Of a stretch of 37,760 nt of DNA, positions 17,451-26,267 are shown one piece after another. Source of the stretch: Xenophilus sp. L33 (lineage in GTDB: Bacteria; Pseudomonadota; Gammaproteobacteria; Burkholderiales; Burkholderiaceae_C); contig NZ_LMUW01000076.1 of the NCBI RefSeq assembly GCF_009765735.1, positions 1 through 37,760 on the forward strand. The letters are read 5' to 3'. The stretch's first letter is position 1; the number at the start of each line of letters is the position of its first letter. Under the pieces are notes generated by a model. The model saw only the letters and a program-made list of their open reading frames with translations. It ran no database searches and was not told the origin of the DNA. A program made the translations under genes and the position numbers.

Positions 17451-18941
17451 ATGATGTTCAAGATCAAGGTGAACCCGCTCCGTTCATCCCTGATGGCCTG
17501 CGCATTCGCGCTCGCTTCCACCGCCGCGCTGGTGCCGGCGACGCCGGTCCACGCGCAGGTGCGCACCTTGCCCGACTTCACCGACCTGGTCGACCAGGTC
17601 GGCCCGTCGGTGGTCAACATCCGCACGATCGAGAAGGTCGTGCCCGGCGGCGACGGCGACGCCGACGCCGAGATGCAGGACTTCTTCCGCCGCTTCTTCG
17701 GCCAGCCGATGCCGGGCGCGCCGCGCCAGCCGGGCGCGCCGGGTGCCCGCCCGAACCGTCCGCAGTCGCCGCCGCAGGAAGAGGACCGCCCGCGCGGGGT
17801 CGGCTCCGGCTTCATCCTGTCGACCGACGGCTACGTCATGACCAACGCCCACGTGGTCGACGACGCCTCCGAGGTCATGGTCACCTTGCCCGACAAGCGC
17901 GAGTTCAAGGCCCGCATCGTCGGCGCCGACAAGCGCACCGACGTCGCGGTGGTCAAGATCGAGGCCACCGGCCTGCCGGCGGTCAAGGTCGGCGACGTGT
18001 CCAAGCTGCGGGTCGGCGAATGGGTGATGGCGATCGGCTCGCCCTTCGGCCTCGAGAACACGGTCACCGCCGGCATCGTCAGCGCCAAGCAGCGCGACAC
18101 CGGCGACTACCTGCCCTTCATCCAGACCGACGTCGCGATCAACCCCGGCAACTCGGGCGGCCCGCTGATCAACATGCACGGCGAGGTGGTCGGCATCAAC
18201 AGCCAGATCTACTCGCGCTCGGGCGGCTTCATGGGCATCTCGTTCTCGATCCCGATCGACGAGGCGATCCGGGTCAGCGACCAGCTGCGCACCAACGGCC
18301 GCGTCTCGCGCGGACGCATCGGCGTGCAGATCGACCAGGTCACCAAGGACGTGGCGGAGTCGCTGGGCCTGGGCAAGGCGCAGGGCGCGCTGGTGCGCGG
18401 CGTCGAGGCCGGCTCGCCGGGCGACAAGGCCGGCATCGAACCGGGCGACATCATCACCAAGTTCGACGGCAAGGCGATCGACAAGCCGAGCGACCTGCCG
18501 CGCCTGGTCGGCAACACCAAGCCCGGCACGAAGAGCACGGTCACCGTGTTCCGCCGCGGTGCGAGCCGCGACATCTCCGTGACCGTGGCCGAGATCGAAC
18601 CCGACAAGCCGACCGCGGTCGCCGGCGACCCGACCGAGGCGCCCGCCAAGCCGGCGTCGGTCGCCGCGCAATCGATGGGGCTCACGCTGAGCGACCTCAC
18701 CGAGGCCCAGAAGAAGGACATGAAGCTCAAGGGCGGCGTGCGGATCGACGCGGCCTCCGACGCGGCCGCCCGCGCCGGGTTGCGCGAGGGCGACGTGGTG
18801 CTGGCGGTGAGCAATGTCGAGGTGTCCAGCGTCAAGGAATTCGACGGCGTGCTGGCCAAGATCGACAAGACCAAGCCGATCAGCATCCTCTTCCACCGCG
18901 GCGACTGGGCCCAGTACGCGCTGGTCCGGCCTGCCCGCTGA
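17451..18941 (+). CDS. mucD: Periplasmic serine protease MucD (DegP/HtrA family)
   Basis: HtrA-type protease/chaperone that removes misfolded envelope proteins. The 496-residue protein has a signal peptide (cleavage about 36, VHA-Q), a Pro/Gly-rich loop near 85-110, a trypsin-like domain with H134 (TNAHVVDD), D164 (KRTDVAVVKI) and S235 (NPGNSGGPL), then two PDZ domains (about 285-375 and 405-490). MucD is chosen over DegP/DegQ from its place in the rpoE operon, as in Pseudomonas. ATG 17451 or 17454 may be used. A strong terminator 19 bases after the stop ends the operon. Confidence 0.94.
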   Translation: MMFKIKVNPLRSSLMACAFALASTAALVPATPVHAQVRTLPDFTDLVDQVGPSVVNIRTIEKVVPGGDGDADAEMQDFFRRFFGQPMPGAPRQPGAPGARPNRPQSPPQEEDRPRGVGSGFILSTDGYVMTNAHVVDDASEVMVTLPDKREFKARIVGADKRTDVAVVKIEATGLPAVKVGDVSKLRVGEWVMAIGSPFGLENTVTAGIVSAKQRDTGDYLPFIQTDVAINPGNSGGPLINMHGEVVGINSQIYSRSGGFMGISFSIPIDEAIRVSDQLRTNGRVSRGRIGVQIDQVTKDVAESLGLGKAQGALVRGVEAGSPGDKAGIEPGDIITKFDGKAIDKPSDLPRLVGNTKPGTKSTVTVFRRGASRDISVTVAEIEPDKPTAVAGDPTEAPAKPASVAAQSMGLTLSDLTEAQKKDMKLKGGVRIDAASDAAARAGLREGDVVLAVSNVEVSSVKEFDGVLAKIDKTKPISILFHRGDWAQYALVRPAR

Positions 18942-18959
18942 CCGCGCCGGCCGGTCGAG

Positions 18960-18995
18960 TGGCCCCACCCGTCAGTCGGGTTTGGGGCCATTTTT
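18960..18995 (+). terminator. Intrinsic terminator of the rpoE-mucD operon
   Basis: TGGCCCCA (18960-18967) pairs with TGGGGCCA (18983-18990); an inner CCCG/CGGG stem closes a 5-nt loop, with a two-base bulge. TTTTT follows at 18991-18995. It is a well-formed Rho-independent terminator. Confidence 0.88.
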
Positions 18996-19330
18996 CGGCC
19001 CGCTGTCGCGCCTTGGCTGCACCGTCGAGAAAATTTTTTGGGCCGCCGAACCATCGATTTGGGTTGGCGTTCGCTAACTTAAAACGGGTCTAAGGATGGA
19101 TTTCGGTAGAATAGGGCCCCTTCGGTCCTCGCTCGTTGCATAAGCCGCCTTGAGTGCTTCACGATGCGAGATTCCATTCACCCGTCCACCGGCGCTCCAC
19201 AGTTCGCCCACAAGTTGTTAAGCGATTGCTCCACCGTTCGTGTGGACAAGTTGTTGATAAGTCCCATGTTGCTGACCTGCAACGACGCTTCACCGGCCCC
19301 GGCCCGACTGTACGAGCCCCCCTTTTTGCC

Positions 19331-19336
19331 TACAAT
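19331..19336 (+). promoter_or_regulatory. Candidate -10 (TACAAT) in the mucD-lepA spacer
   Basis: TACAAT in a GCCTACAATG context, a form common for housekeeping promoters in this group as I recall. The -35 is weak (CTGTAC at 17 bases). A start near 19343 would yield an RNA of about 65-70 bases ending at the terminator 19377-19407. Confidence 0.35.
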
Positions 19337-19342
19337 GAAGTT

Positions 19343-19407
19343 CCAACTACTGCAGTTGCCATTGCTTGTTGGTTCAGGGCGCGTCTCTTGCGGACGCGCC
19401 CTTTTTT
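19343..19407 (+). ncRNA. Candidate short RNA upstream of lepA
   Basis: Predicted from the TACAAT box and the terminator. The RNA could form a CCAAC/GTTGG stem (about 19343-19347 with 19368-19372) followed by the 9-bp terminator stem. It may be a free small RNA or the terminated form of a lepA leader (attenuation). The 5' end is uncertain; a longer transcript from TAGAAT at 19107 is an alternative. Confidence 0.3.
19377..19407 (+). terminator. Strong intrinsic terminator upstream of lepA
   Basis: A perfect 9-bp stem GGGCGCGTC/GACGCGCCC (19377-19385 with 19393-19401), a 7-nt loop and TTTTTT at 19402-19407. It ends whatever is transcribed from the spacer, or attenuates lepA. Confidence 0.9.
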
Positions 19408-19462
19408 CTTGCCTGTCGCGTTCTGCGTACGAGCCAATTCAAGTACTTAAGCGTTCCCGTTG

Positions 19463-21274
19463 ATGAATCACATCAGAAATTTTTCGATCATTGCGCACAT
19501 CGATCACGGCAAATCGACGCTCGCAGATCGCTTGATCCAGCGTTGCGGCGGCCTCGCCGAACGCGAGATGGAAGCGCAGGTTCTCGACTCGATGGACATC
19601 GAGAAAGAGCGTGGGATAACCATCAAGGCGCAGACCGCCGCGCTGCACTACAAGGCCCGTGACGGGCAGGTCTACAACCTCAATCTGATCGACACGCCGG
19701 GCCATGTCGACTTCTCCTATGAAGTGAGTCGCTCGCTGTCCGCATGCGAAGGCGCGCTGCTCGTCGTCGATGCGAGCCAGGGTGTGGAAGCACAGACGGT
19801 GGCCAACTGCTACACCGCGCTCGACCTCGGTGTCGAGGTGGTGCCGGTGCTCAACAAGATGGACCTCCCGAACGCCGATCCCGACAACGCGCGCAGCGAG
19901 ATCGAGGACGTGATCGGCATCGACGCGACCGACGCGATCCCGTGCTCCGCGAAGACCGGCATGGGCATCGACGAAATCCTCGAGGCGGTGGTGGCGCGCA
20001 TGCCGGCGCCGCGCGGCAATCCCGCGGGCCCGCTGCGCGCGATGATCATCGACAGCTGGTTCGACGCCTACGTCGGGGTCGTGATGCTGGTGCGCGTGGT
20101 CGACGGCCGCTTGGCCAAGGGCGAGCGCATCAAGATGATGGCGTCGGGCGCGACCTACAACGCCGACAACATCGGCGTCTTCACGCCGGCCAACGAGCCG
20201 CGCGCATCGCTCGAGGCGGGCGAGGTCGGCTACATCATCGCCGGCATCAAGGAACTGCAGGCGGCCAAGGTCGGCGACACGGTCACCTTGATCAAGCCCG
20301 GCACCGGCGGCGCCGCGGCGACCGCGACCGAGGCGCTGCCCGGCTTCAAGGAAATCCAGCCGCAGGTCTTCGCCGGCCTCTACCCGACCGAGGCGAGCGA
20401 GTACGACTCGCTGCGCGACGCGCTCGAGAAGCTCAAGCTCAACGACTCGTCGCTGCGCTACGAGCCCGAGGTGAGCCAGGCGCTGGGCTTCGGCTTCCGC
20501 TGCGGCTTCCTGGGCCTGCTGCACATGGAGATCGTGCAGGAGCGGCTGGAGCGCGAATTCGACCAGGACCTCATCACGACCGCGCCGAGCGTGGTCTACC
20601 AGGTGGCCAAGAGCGACGGCGAGGTGATCATGGTCGAGAACCCGTCGAAGATGCCCGACGTCGGGCGCATGGCGGAGATCCGCGAGCCGATCGTCACGGT
20701 GCACCTCTACATGCCGCAGGAATACGTCGGCGCGGTCATGACGCTGGCCAACCAGAAGCGCGGCGTGCAGATGAACATGGCCTACCACGGCCGCCAGGTG
20801 ATGCTCACCTACGAGATGCCGCTCGGCGAGATCGTGCTCGACTTCTTCGACAAGCTGAAGTCGATCAGCCGCGGCTACGCGTCGATGGACTACGAGTTCA
20901 AGGAATACCGGGCGTCCGACGTCGTCAAGGTCGACATCCTGCTGAACGGCGAGAAGGTCGACGCGCTGTCGATCATCGTGCACCGCAGCCAGAGCCAGTA
21001 CCGCGGCCGGGCGGTGGTGTCGAAGATGCGCGAGATCATTTCGCGCCAGATGTTCGACGTCGCGATCCAGGCGGCGATCGGGGTCAACATCATCGCGCGT
21101 GAGACAATCAAGGCCCTTCGCAAGAACGTCCTGGCCAAGTGCTACGGCGGCGACATCACCCGCAAGAAGAAGCTCCTCGAGAAGCAGAAGGCGGGCAAGA
21201 AAAGAATGAAGCAGATCGGTTCGGTCGAAGTCCCGCAAGAGGCCTTCCTGGCGATCCTGCAAGTCGAAGACTGA
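19463..21274 (+). CDS. lepA: Elongation factor 4 (LepA), ribosome-associated GTPase
   Basis: Translational GTPase implicated in ribosome back-translocation and, in E. coli, in initiation or assembly of the small subunit. The 603-residue protein begins [19 protein letters not shown] (P-loop at 11-19) and contains [18 protein letters not shown] and SAK, the full set of G motifs, followed by EF-G-like domains and the LepA-specific C terminus with [17 protein letters not shown]. The ATG at 19463 matches E. coli; no Shine-Dalgarno is evident. lepA-lepB adjacency is conserved. Confidence 0.97.
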   Translation: MNHIRNFSIIAHIDHGKSTLADRLIQRCGGLAEREMEAQVLDSMDIEKERGITIKAQTAALHYKARDGQVYNLNLIDTPGHVDFSYEVSRSLSACEGALLVVDASQGVEAQTVANCYTALDLGVEVVPVLNKMDLPNADPDNARSEIEDVIGIDATDAIPCSAKTGMGIDEILEAVVARMPAPRGNPAGPLRAMIIDSWFDAYVGVVMLVRVVDGRLAKGERIKMMASGATYNADNIGVFTPANEPRASLEAGEVGYIIAGIKELQAAKVGDTVTLIKPGTGGAAATATEALPGFKEIQPQVFAGLYPTEASEYDSLRDALEKLKLNDSSLRYEPEVSQALGFGFRCGFLGLLHMEIVQERLEREFDQDLITTAPSVVYQVAKSDGEVIMVENPSKMPDVGRMAEIREPIVTVHLYMPQEYVGAVMTLANQKRGVQMNMAYHGRQVMLTYEMPLGEIVLDFFDKLKSISRGYASMDYEFKEYRASDVVKVDILLNGEKVDALSIIVHRSQSQYRGRAVVSKMREIISRQMFDVAIQAAIGVNIIARETIKALRKNVLAKCYGGDITRKKKLLEKQKAGKKRMKQIGSVEVPQEAFLAILQVED

Positions 21275-21277
21275 AAC

Positions 21278-22249
21278 ATGGCATTCCTCACTTCCCTGAT
21301 CCTCGCCGCCTTCGTCGGCTACATCGGCGCCTGGTATTTCGGCGCGGTCGAAGGCAACTTCGCGCTGCTGCTGTTCCTGGCGACGGTGGTGACCGGCATC
21401 TACTGGCTGGCCGAGCGCTTCTACTTCCTGCCGAAGCGGCGCCGCGCCGCCGAAAAGCTCGACGCCGCGCTGGCCGAGCGGCGCGCCGAACTGGCGCGCC
21501 AGGGCATCACCCAGGTCGACACGGTCGAGCCGAAGGCGCGCGAGCGGCTGATCATGCAGCCCTGGTGGCTGGACTGGACCGCCGGGCTGTTCCCGGTGAT
21601 CCTGGCGGTGTTCCTGCTGCGCTCCTTCCTGTTCGAGCCCTTCAAGATCCCGTCCGGCTCGATGATGCCGACGCTGCTGACCGGCGACCTGATCCTGGTC
21701 AACAAGTTCGTCTACGGCCTCAGGCTGCCGGTCATCAACACCAAGATCACCGACGGCACGCCGCCGGCGCGCGGCGACGTGATGGTCTTTCGCTACCCGC
21801 CCAAGCCCAGCATGGACTACATCAAGCGGGTGGTCGGGGTGCCGGGCGACGAGGTGTCCTACCTCAACAAGAAGCTGACCATCAACGGCCAGCCGGTTCC
21901 CAAGGAAGAGGTCCCCGACTATTTCGACGAGGAGACGATGCGCTACCTCAAGCAGTACCGCGAGAACCTCGGCGGCAAGGAGCATCTGCTGCTGAATGAC
22001 GACACTCGCCGGGCCGGACTGTCGGAAGCCGAGATCATGCCCTTTCCGAATCAGGAAAATTGTCGTTACAGTGTTGAAGGCGTGGTGTGCAAGGTTCCCC
22101 CCGGTCAGTATTTCATGATGGGTGACAACCGCGACAACTCGCTCGACTCGCGCTATTGGGGCTTCGTTCCGGACCAGAACATCGTCGGCAAGGCATTCCT
22201 GATCTGGATGAATTTCAGCAATCTCAAGCGCATCGGCACATTCCAATAA
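21278..22249 (+). CDS. lepB: Signal peptidase I
   Basis: Inner-membrane protease that removes signal peptides from exported proteins. The 323-residue protein has N-terminal membrane segments (about 1-20 and 28-45), a charged cytoplasmic loop, another hydrophobic segment at about 102-118, then the catalytic domain. The Ser-Lys dyad is S128 (KIPSGSMMPTL) and K183 (YIKRVVGVPGD), 55 residues apart as in E. coli. GDNRDNSLDSRYWGFV near the C terminus is box E. It starts 3 bases after lepA. Confidence 0.97.
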   Translation: MAFLTSLILAAFVGYIGAWYFGAVEGNFALLLFLATVVTGIYWLAERFYFLPKRRRAAEKLDAALAERRAELARQGITQVDTVEPKARERLIMQPWWLDWTAGLFPVILAVFLLRSFLFEPFKIPSGSMMPTLLTGDLILVNKFVYGLRLPVINTKITDGTPPARGDVMVFRYPPKPSMDYIKRVVGVPGDEVSYLNKKLTINGQPVPKEEVPDYFDEETMRYLKQYRENLGGKEHLLLNDDTRRAGLSEAEIMPFPNQENCRYSVEGVVCKVPPGQYFMMGDNRDNSLDSRYWGFVPDQNIVGKAFLIWMNFSNLKRIGTFQ

Positions 22250-22275
22250 GCATTCGGTATTGATCGAGGGACAGC

Positions 22276-22632
22276 ATGAGAGCAATGCGGACAAAGAAGA
22301 ACCAGCGCGGCATTTCCTTCATCGGGCTGCTTTTCGTGGCCGTCGTGCTGGCGTGCATCGGCGTCGTGGTGGCGCAGGTCATCCCGACCGTGATCGAGTA
22401 TCAGGCGATCACCAAGGCCGCCAACAAGGCCAAGGAAGGCACGACGGTGCCCGAGGTGCGCGCGATCTTCGACCGTGCCCAGTCGATCGACGACTTCCAT
22501 TCGGTCAGCGGCAAGGACCTGGACGTCCGCAAGGAAGGCGACAAGGTCGTTGTCGCGTTCGCCTACGAGCGTGAGATCCACCTGGTCGGCCCGGCCTTCC
22601 TGACGCTGAAGTACCAGGGCCAGTCCCAGTAG
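22276..22632 (+). CDS. DUF4845 family membrane protein
   Basis: A 118-residue protein with a basic N terminus ([12 protein letters not shown]) followed by one hydrophobic segment ([20 protein letters not shown]), then a soluble domain. The RG-x3-IG-L start resembles pilin-like type III signal regions, and the family (DUF4845) is commonly encoded between lepB and rnc in beta- and gammaproteobacteria. GAGGGA at 22266-22271 supports the ATG at 22276. Function unknown. Confidence 0.85.
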   Translation: MRAMRTKKNQRGISFIGLLFVAVVLACIGVVVAQVIPTVIEYQAITKAANKAKEGTTVPEVRAIFDRAQSIDDFHSVSGKDLDVRKEGDKVVVAFAYEREIHLVGPAFLTLKYQGQSQ

Positions 22633-22695
22633 ATGAACGCTCCTCCCGCTGGGCTCAGCCCTTCGCAGGCCGGCCTGGCGCCGCGTGCGTCGTGA
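22633..22695 (+). other. Short upstream ORF (20 codons) overlapping the rnc start
   Basis: An ATG immediately after the DUF4845 stop opens a 20-codon frame ([14 protein letters not shown]...) whose TGA overlaps the rnc GTG start as GTGA. It is out of frame with rnc, so it is not an N-terminal extension. It contains GGGCTCAGCCC, which can fold. It may couple translation of rnc to the upstream gene, or be chance. Confidence 0.35.
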
Positions 22696-23390
22696 GCGGC
22701 GGGCCCCTGGACGCGCTGCAGGAGCGGCTGCAGCATCGCTTCACCGACCCGCGCCTGCTGCAGCAGGCGCTCACCCATCGCAGTTTTTCCGCCGACCACA
22801 ACGAGCGGCTCGAATTCCTCGGCGACTCGGTCCTCAACCTGGCGGTCGCGCACCTGCTCTACGTGCGGCTGTCCGAATTGCCGGAAGGCGACCTCTCGCG
22901 GGTGCGCGCCAACCTGGTCAAGCAGGACACGTTGCACCGGCTGGCCCTGAAGCTGGCGCTGTCGCCGCTCTTGCGCCTGGGCGAGGGCGAGGCCCGCTCC
23001 GGCGGCCCGGCGCGGCCGTCGATCCTGGCCGACGCGCTCGAGGCGGTGATCGGCGCGGTCTACCTGGACGCCGGCTTCGGCGCCGCCGACGCGCTGGTAC
23101 GCCGGCTCTTCGCGGCGGTCGAGATCAACCCGCGCATGGACGCGGCTGCCAAGGACCCGAAGACCGAATTGCAGGAATGGCTGCAGGGTCACAAAATGAA
23201 GCTGCCGGTCTACAAGGTGCTCGGCACCCTGGGCGCGGCCCACAAGCAGACTTTCGATGTCGAGTGCGCCGTGGTCGAGCTCGACCTGCGCGAGCGCGGC
23301 ATCGGCGGCTCGCGCCGGGCGGGCGAGCAGGCCGCCGCGGCGGCCATGTTGATCCGGCTCAAGGCGCGAGGCGCAAAGGCATCCCCATGA
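22692..23390 (+). CDS. rnc: Ribonuclease III
   Basis: Double-strand-specific endoribonuclease that separates 16S and 23S rRNA precursors and processes many mRNAs. The 232-residue protein, read from GTG 22692, has the signature [12 protein letters not shown] (37-48). All four metal-binding acids are visible at the E. coli positions: E41, D45, D114 and E117 ([14 protein letters not shown]). A double-stranded RNA-binding domain follows from about residue 158 (KTELQEWLQ) to the C terminus ([15 protein letters not shown]). The stop overlaps era (ATGA). Confidence 0.97.
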   Translation: MSGGPLDALQERLQHRFTDPRLLQQALTHRSFSADHNERLEFLGDSVLNLAVAHLLYVRLSELPEGDLSRVRANLVKQDTLHRLALKLALSPLLRLGEGEARSGGPARPSILADALEAVIGAVYLDAGFGAADALVRRLFAAVEINPRMDAAAKDPKTELQEWLQGHKMKLPVYKVLGTLGAAHKQTFDVECAVVELDLRERGIGGSRRAGEQAAAAAMLIRLKARGAKASP

Positions 23391-24340
23391 TCGAAACCGA
23401 AGACTCCGTTCCCTCCGCCCCCGACGACGAGGCGGCCGCCGGCCGCCGCTGCGGCCTGGTGGCCATCGTCGGCAAGCCCAACGTGGGCAAGTCGACGCTG
23501 CTCAATGCACTGGTCGGCCAGAAGATCAGCATCACCTCGCGCAAGGCCCAGACCACGCGGCACCGCATCACCGGCATGCGCACCCTCGGCGCGACCCAGT
23601 TCGTCTTCGTCGACACGCCGGGCTTCCAGACGCTGCACGCCAACGCACTGAACAAGTCGCTCAACAAGACCGTGCAGGGCGCGGTCGGCGACGTCGATCT
23701 GATCCTCTTCGTGGTCGAGGCCGGCAGCTTCACGCCGGCCGACGAACGGGTGCTGAAGCTGCTCGGCAAGGGCATCCCGACGGTGCTGCTGGCCAACAAG
23801 CTCGACAACGTGCATCGGCGCGGCGACATCGCACCCTGGCTGCAGACGATGCAGGCCAAGCACGACTTCGCCGAGATCGTGCCGATGTCGGCCAAGAACG
23901 CGAAGGACGTCGAGCGCCTGTTCGGCATCTGCGAGAAATACCTGCCGGAGCAGGACTGGTTCTACGCCGAGGACGAGCTCACCGACCGCAGCGAGAAGTT
24001 CCTGGCCGGCGAACTGGTGCGCGAGAAGCTGTTCCGCCTGACCGGCGACGAGCTGCCCTACACCTCGACCGTGGTCATCGACAAGTTCGAGGAAGAGCCG
24101 CCGCAGAAGAAGGGCCAGAAGCGCCTGTTGCGCATCGCCGCCACGATCGTGGTCGAGCGCGATGGCCACAAGGCGATGGTCATCGGCGACAAGGGCGAGC
24201 GCATCAAGCGCATCGGCATGGAAACCCGGGTCGAGCTCGAGAAGCTGGCCGACGCCAAGGTGTTCCTCGAGCTGTGGGTCAAGGTCCGCTCCGGCTGGGC
24301 CGACGACGAGGCCCGCGTGCGCTCTTTCGGATACGAGTGA
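23387..24340 (+). CDS. era: GTPase Era
   Basis: Essential GTPase that binds the 3' end of 16S rRNA during small-subunit assembly. The 317-residue protein has the P-loop GKPNVGKST (29-37), switch region [17 protein letters not shown] and a C-terminal KH domain with [13 protein letters not shown]. The first 20 residues are an acidic extension before the G domain. It overlaps rnc by four bases and is directly followed by recO with no gap. Confidence 0.97.
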   Translation: MIETEDSVPSAPDDEAAAGRRCGLVAIVGKPNVGKSTLLNALVGQKISITSRKAQTTRHRITGMRTLGATQFVFVDTPGFQTLHANALNKSLNKTVQGAVGDVDLILFVVEAGSFTPADERVLKLLGKGIPTVLLANKLDNVHRRGDIAPWLQTMQAKHDFAEIVPMSAKNAKDVERLFGICEKYLPEQDWFYAEDELTDRSEKFLAGELVREKLFRLTGDELPYTSTVVIDKFEEEPPQKKGQKRLLRIAATIVVERDGHKAMVIGDKGERIKRIGMETRVELEKLADAKVFLELWVKVRSGWADDEARVRSFGYE

Positions 24341-25099
24341 GTGGCCCTGAAGAGGGTTTCGCACGAGCCGGCCTATGTGCTCCATCGCTACGACTGGAGC
24401 GAGTCGAGCCTGATCCTGGAGGTCTTCACCCGGCACCACGGACGCATCGCGCTGGTCGCCAAGGGCGCGAAGCGTCCGAGCTCCAACTTCCGGCCGGTGC
24501 TGCTGCCGCTGCAGCCGCTGCAGGTGACCTTCACCGGCGAGGCCGAGATCCGCACCCTCAAGGCGGCCGAATGGATGGGCGGCCACGTCATGCCGACCGG
24601 CGAGGCGCTGCTCTCGGGCTACTACGTCAACGAGCTGTTGCTGCGCCTCCTGGCGCGCGACGATCCGCACCAGGCGCTGTTCGACGCCTACGCGGCGGTG
24701 GTGCAGGTGCTGGCCGGCGACCATGCGGCGGCGCAGGCGGCGACGCACGCGGCGGCGCTCCGGGCCTTCGAACTGCTGGTGCTGCGCGAGGTCGGGCTGC
24801 TGCCCGCGCTGGACGCCGAGACGCTGACCCTGGCGCCCTTGCAGCCGGCGGCCCGCTACGCGCTGCTGCCCGAGGCGGGCCTGCGCCGGGCGATCGACGA
24901 CGAGCCGGCGCTGGCCGGCGCCGACTGGCTGGCGCTGCAGGCGGCGCTCGACGACGAGGCGCCGTTCAGCTCGACCCTGCGGGTGTGCGCCGGCATCGGC
25001 GGCGCGCTGCGCAGCCAGCTGCGGGTGCTGCTCAACTACCATTGCGGCGTTGCAACGCTGCGTACGCGGCAGATGATGCGGGACCTGCAAGCCTTATGA
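24341..25099 (+). CDS. recO: DNA repair protein RecO
   Basis: Loads RecA on SSB-coated single-stranded DNA with RecR in the RecFOR pathway. The 252-residue protein starts at GTG 24341, directly after the era stop. The N-terminal OB-fold region shows [25 protein letters not shown] and [10 protein letters not shown], the usual RecO pattern; the rest is helical, Ala/Leu-rich and variable. The family zinc-finger cysteines are reduced here (one CAGIGG and one HCGV), as in several proteobacterial RecO proteins. The stop overlaps pdxJ (ATGA). Confidence 0.92.
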   Translation: MALKRVSHEPAYVLHRYDWSESSLILEVFTRHHGRIALVAKGAKRPSSNFRPVLLPLQPLQVTFTGEAEIRTLKAAEWMGGHVMPTGEALLSGYYVNELLLRLLARDDPHQALFDAYAAVVQVLAGDHAAAQAATHAAALRAFELLVLREVGLLPALDAETLTLAPLQPAARYALLPEAGLRRAIDDEPALAGADWLALQAALDDEAPFSSTLRVCAGIGGALRSQLRVLLNYHCGVATLRTRQMMRDLQAL

Positions 25100-25872
25100 G
25101 CCTTTCGAACGCCACCACCGCGCTGTCGGTGAACCTCAACAAGGTCGCGCTGGTGCGCAACACGCGGCCGCTCGGCATCCCGAGCGTGCTGTTCGCCGCG
25201 GCGCTGTGCCTGGATGCCGGCGCCCACGGCATCACGGTGCATCCGCGGCCGGACGAGCGGCACATCCGGCCGCAGGACGTGCACGAGCTGTCGGCGCTGC
25301 TGGAGCGCGACTGGCCGGACGCGGAATTCAACATCGAGGGCAATCCCTTCCACAACCTGATGGACTTCGTGCGCGAGCTGCGGCCGCACCAGGCCACCTT
25401 CGTGCCCGACAGCGAGGACCAGCCGACCAGCGACCACGGCTGGAGCTTCCCGGCCGATGCCGACCGGCTGCGCCCGCTGATCGCCGAGACCCGGGCGCTG
25501 GGCGTGCGGGTCAGTCTCTTCATGGACCCGGAGCCGGACATGATGGCCGCCGTCAAGGCGATCGGCGCCGACCGGGTCGAGCTCTACACCGAGGGCTACG
25601 CCGCCTCGCGCGACACCTCCCGCGCCGATTCGGTGCTGCGCCTCTATGCCGACACGGCCCGGGCGGCGCTCGCCGTCGGCCTCGAGGTCAACGCGGGCCA
25701 CGACCTGAGCCGCGACAACCTCACGCCCTTCCTGCGGGCGGTACCGGGGGTGCGCGAGGTGTCGATCGGCCATGCCTTCGTCGCCGACGCGCTGGAGCTG
25801 GGCTACGCAGCGGCCACGCGCGAATACCTGCAGCGCATCGCCGAGGCCGGACGGAGCGCGGTGCGTCCGTGA
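25096..25872 (+). CDS. pdxJ: Pyridoxine 5'-phosphate synthase
   Basis: Last ring-closing step of the DXP-dependent vitamin B6 pathway: condenses 3-amino-2-oxopropyl phosphate with 1-deoxyxylulose 5-phosphate. The 258-residue TIM-barrel protein shows [16 protein letters not shown] at the N terminus, [20 protein letters not shown] and DHGWSF, then VELYTEGYA and [11 protein letters not shown]. It belongs to the subgroup with N-L-N-K where E. coli has N-I-D-H, and with FNIEGNP in place of LEMA. It overlaps both neighbours, and pdxJ-acpS adjacency is conserved from E. coli. Confidence 0.95.
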   Translation: MSLSNATTALSVNLNKVALVRNTRPLGIPSVLFAAALCLDAGAHGITVHPRPDERHIRPQDVHELSALLERDWPDAEFNIEGNPFHNLMDFVRELRPHQATFVPDSEDQPTSDHGWSFPADADRLRPLIAETRALGVRVSLFMDPEPDMMAAVKAIGADRVELYTEGYAASRDTSRADSVLRLYADTARAALAVGLEVNAGHDLSRDNLTPFLRAVPGVREVSIGHAFVADALELGYAAATREYLQRIAEAGRSAVRP

Positions 25873-26267
25873 TCTACGGCATCGGCACCGACATCTGCGA
25901 CGTCCGGCGGATCGCCGCCACCTACGAGCGCCAGGGCGAACGCTTCGTGCGCAAGGTGCTGAGCGATGCCGAATTCGCGGTCTGGCAGGCCCGCAGCGCC
26001 CGCTGGCCGCAGCGTGGCCTGCGCTACCTGGCGACCCGCTTCTCGGCCAAGGAGGCCTTCAGCAAGGCGATCGGCCTGGGCATGCGCATGCCGATGAGCT
26101 GGCGCCTGTGCGAGATCGCCAACCTGAAGAGCGGCAAGCCGGTGATCGTGCTGCACGGCCGCCTGAAGGAATGGTTCGAGGCGCAGGGCCTGAGCGCCCT
26201 GGTCACCGTGACCGACGAAACCGACTACGCGGCCAGCTTCGTGGTGGTCGAGCGCAAGGAAGCATGA
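25869..26267 (+). CDS. acpS: Holo-ACP synthase AcpS
   Basis: Transfers the 4'-phosphopantetheine arm of CoA to the serine of acyl carrier protein (S37 of the ACP at 12819-13058). The 132-residue protein starts at GTG 25869, overlapping the pdxJ stop (GTGA). It has the magnesium-binding [11 protein letters not shown] (D8) and the [12 protein letters not shown] motif, both diagnostic of the family. No Shine-Dalgarno is obvious, so translation is likely coupled to pdxJ. Confidence 0.95.
   Translation: MIYGIGTDICDVRRIAATYERQGERFVRKVLSDAEFAVWQARSARWPQRGLRYLATRFSAKEAFSKAIGLGMRMPMSWRLCEIANLKSGKPVIVLHGRLKEWFEAQGLSALVTVTDETDYAASFVVVERKEA

Larger units (their letters stand above)
18996..19462 (+). other. 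mucD-lepA spacer: apparent non-coding transcription unit
   Basis: No credible protein gene is present between the mucD terminator and lepA. The spacer contains an A/T-rich patch (19028-19040), a -10-like TAGAAT (19107-19112), a potential hairpin (19128-19170, CTCGC/GCGAG with inner AAGC/GCTT), two copies of ACAAGTTGTT (19210-19219 and 19246-19255), DnaA-box-like 9-mers (19241-19249, 19252-19260), a second -10-like TACAAT (19331-19336) and a strong terminator (19377-19407). Because mucD transcription should stop at 18995, the second terminator implies a separate transcript starting here. After it only 55 bases remain before lepA. Confidence 0.5.

Noticed and set aside
19200..19262. Possible chromosomal replication origin because of DnaA-box-like words.
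   Set aside because: No dnaA, dnaN, rpmH or parAB genes nearby, only two or three imperfect boxes, and no extended A/T-rich unwinding region.
19164..19463. Plus-strand open frame of about 99 codons in the mucD-lepA spacer.
   Set aside because: It has no ribosome site, reads through the strong terminator at 19377-19407 and resembles no family.
19439..22294. Very long minus-strand open frame (about 950 codons) opposite lepA and lepB.
   Set aside because: The length comes from high GC at third positions; the translation is a low-complexity His/Asp/Arg/Val mixture, and both genes on the plus strand are unmistakable.
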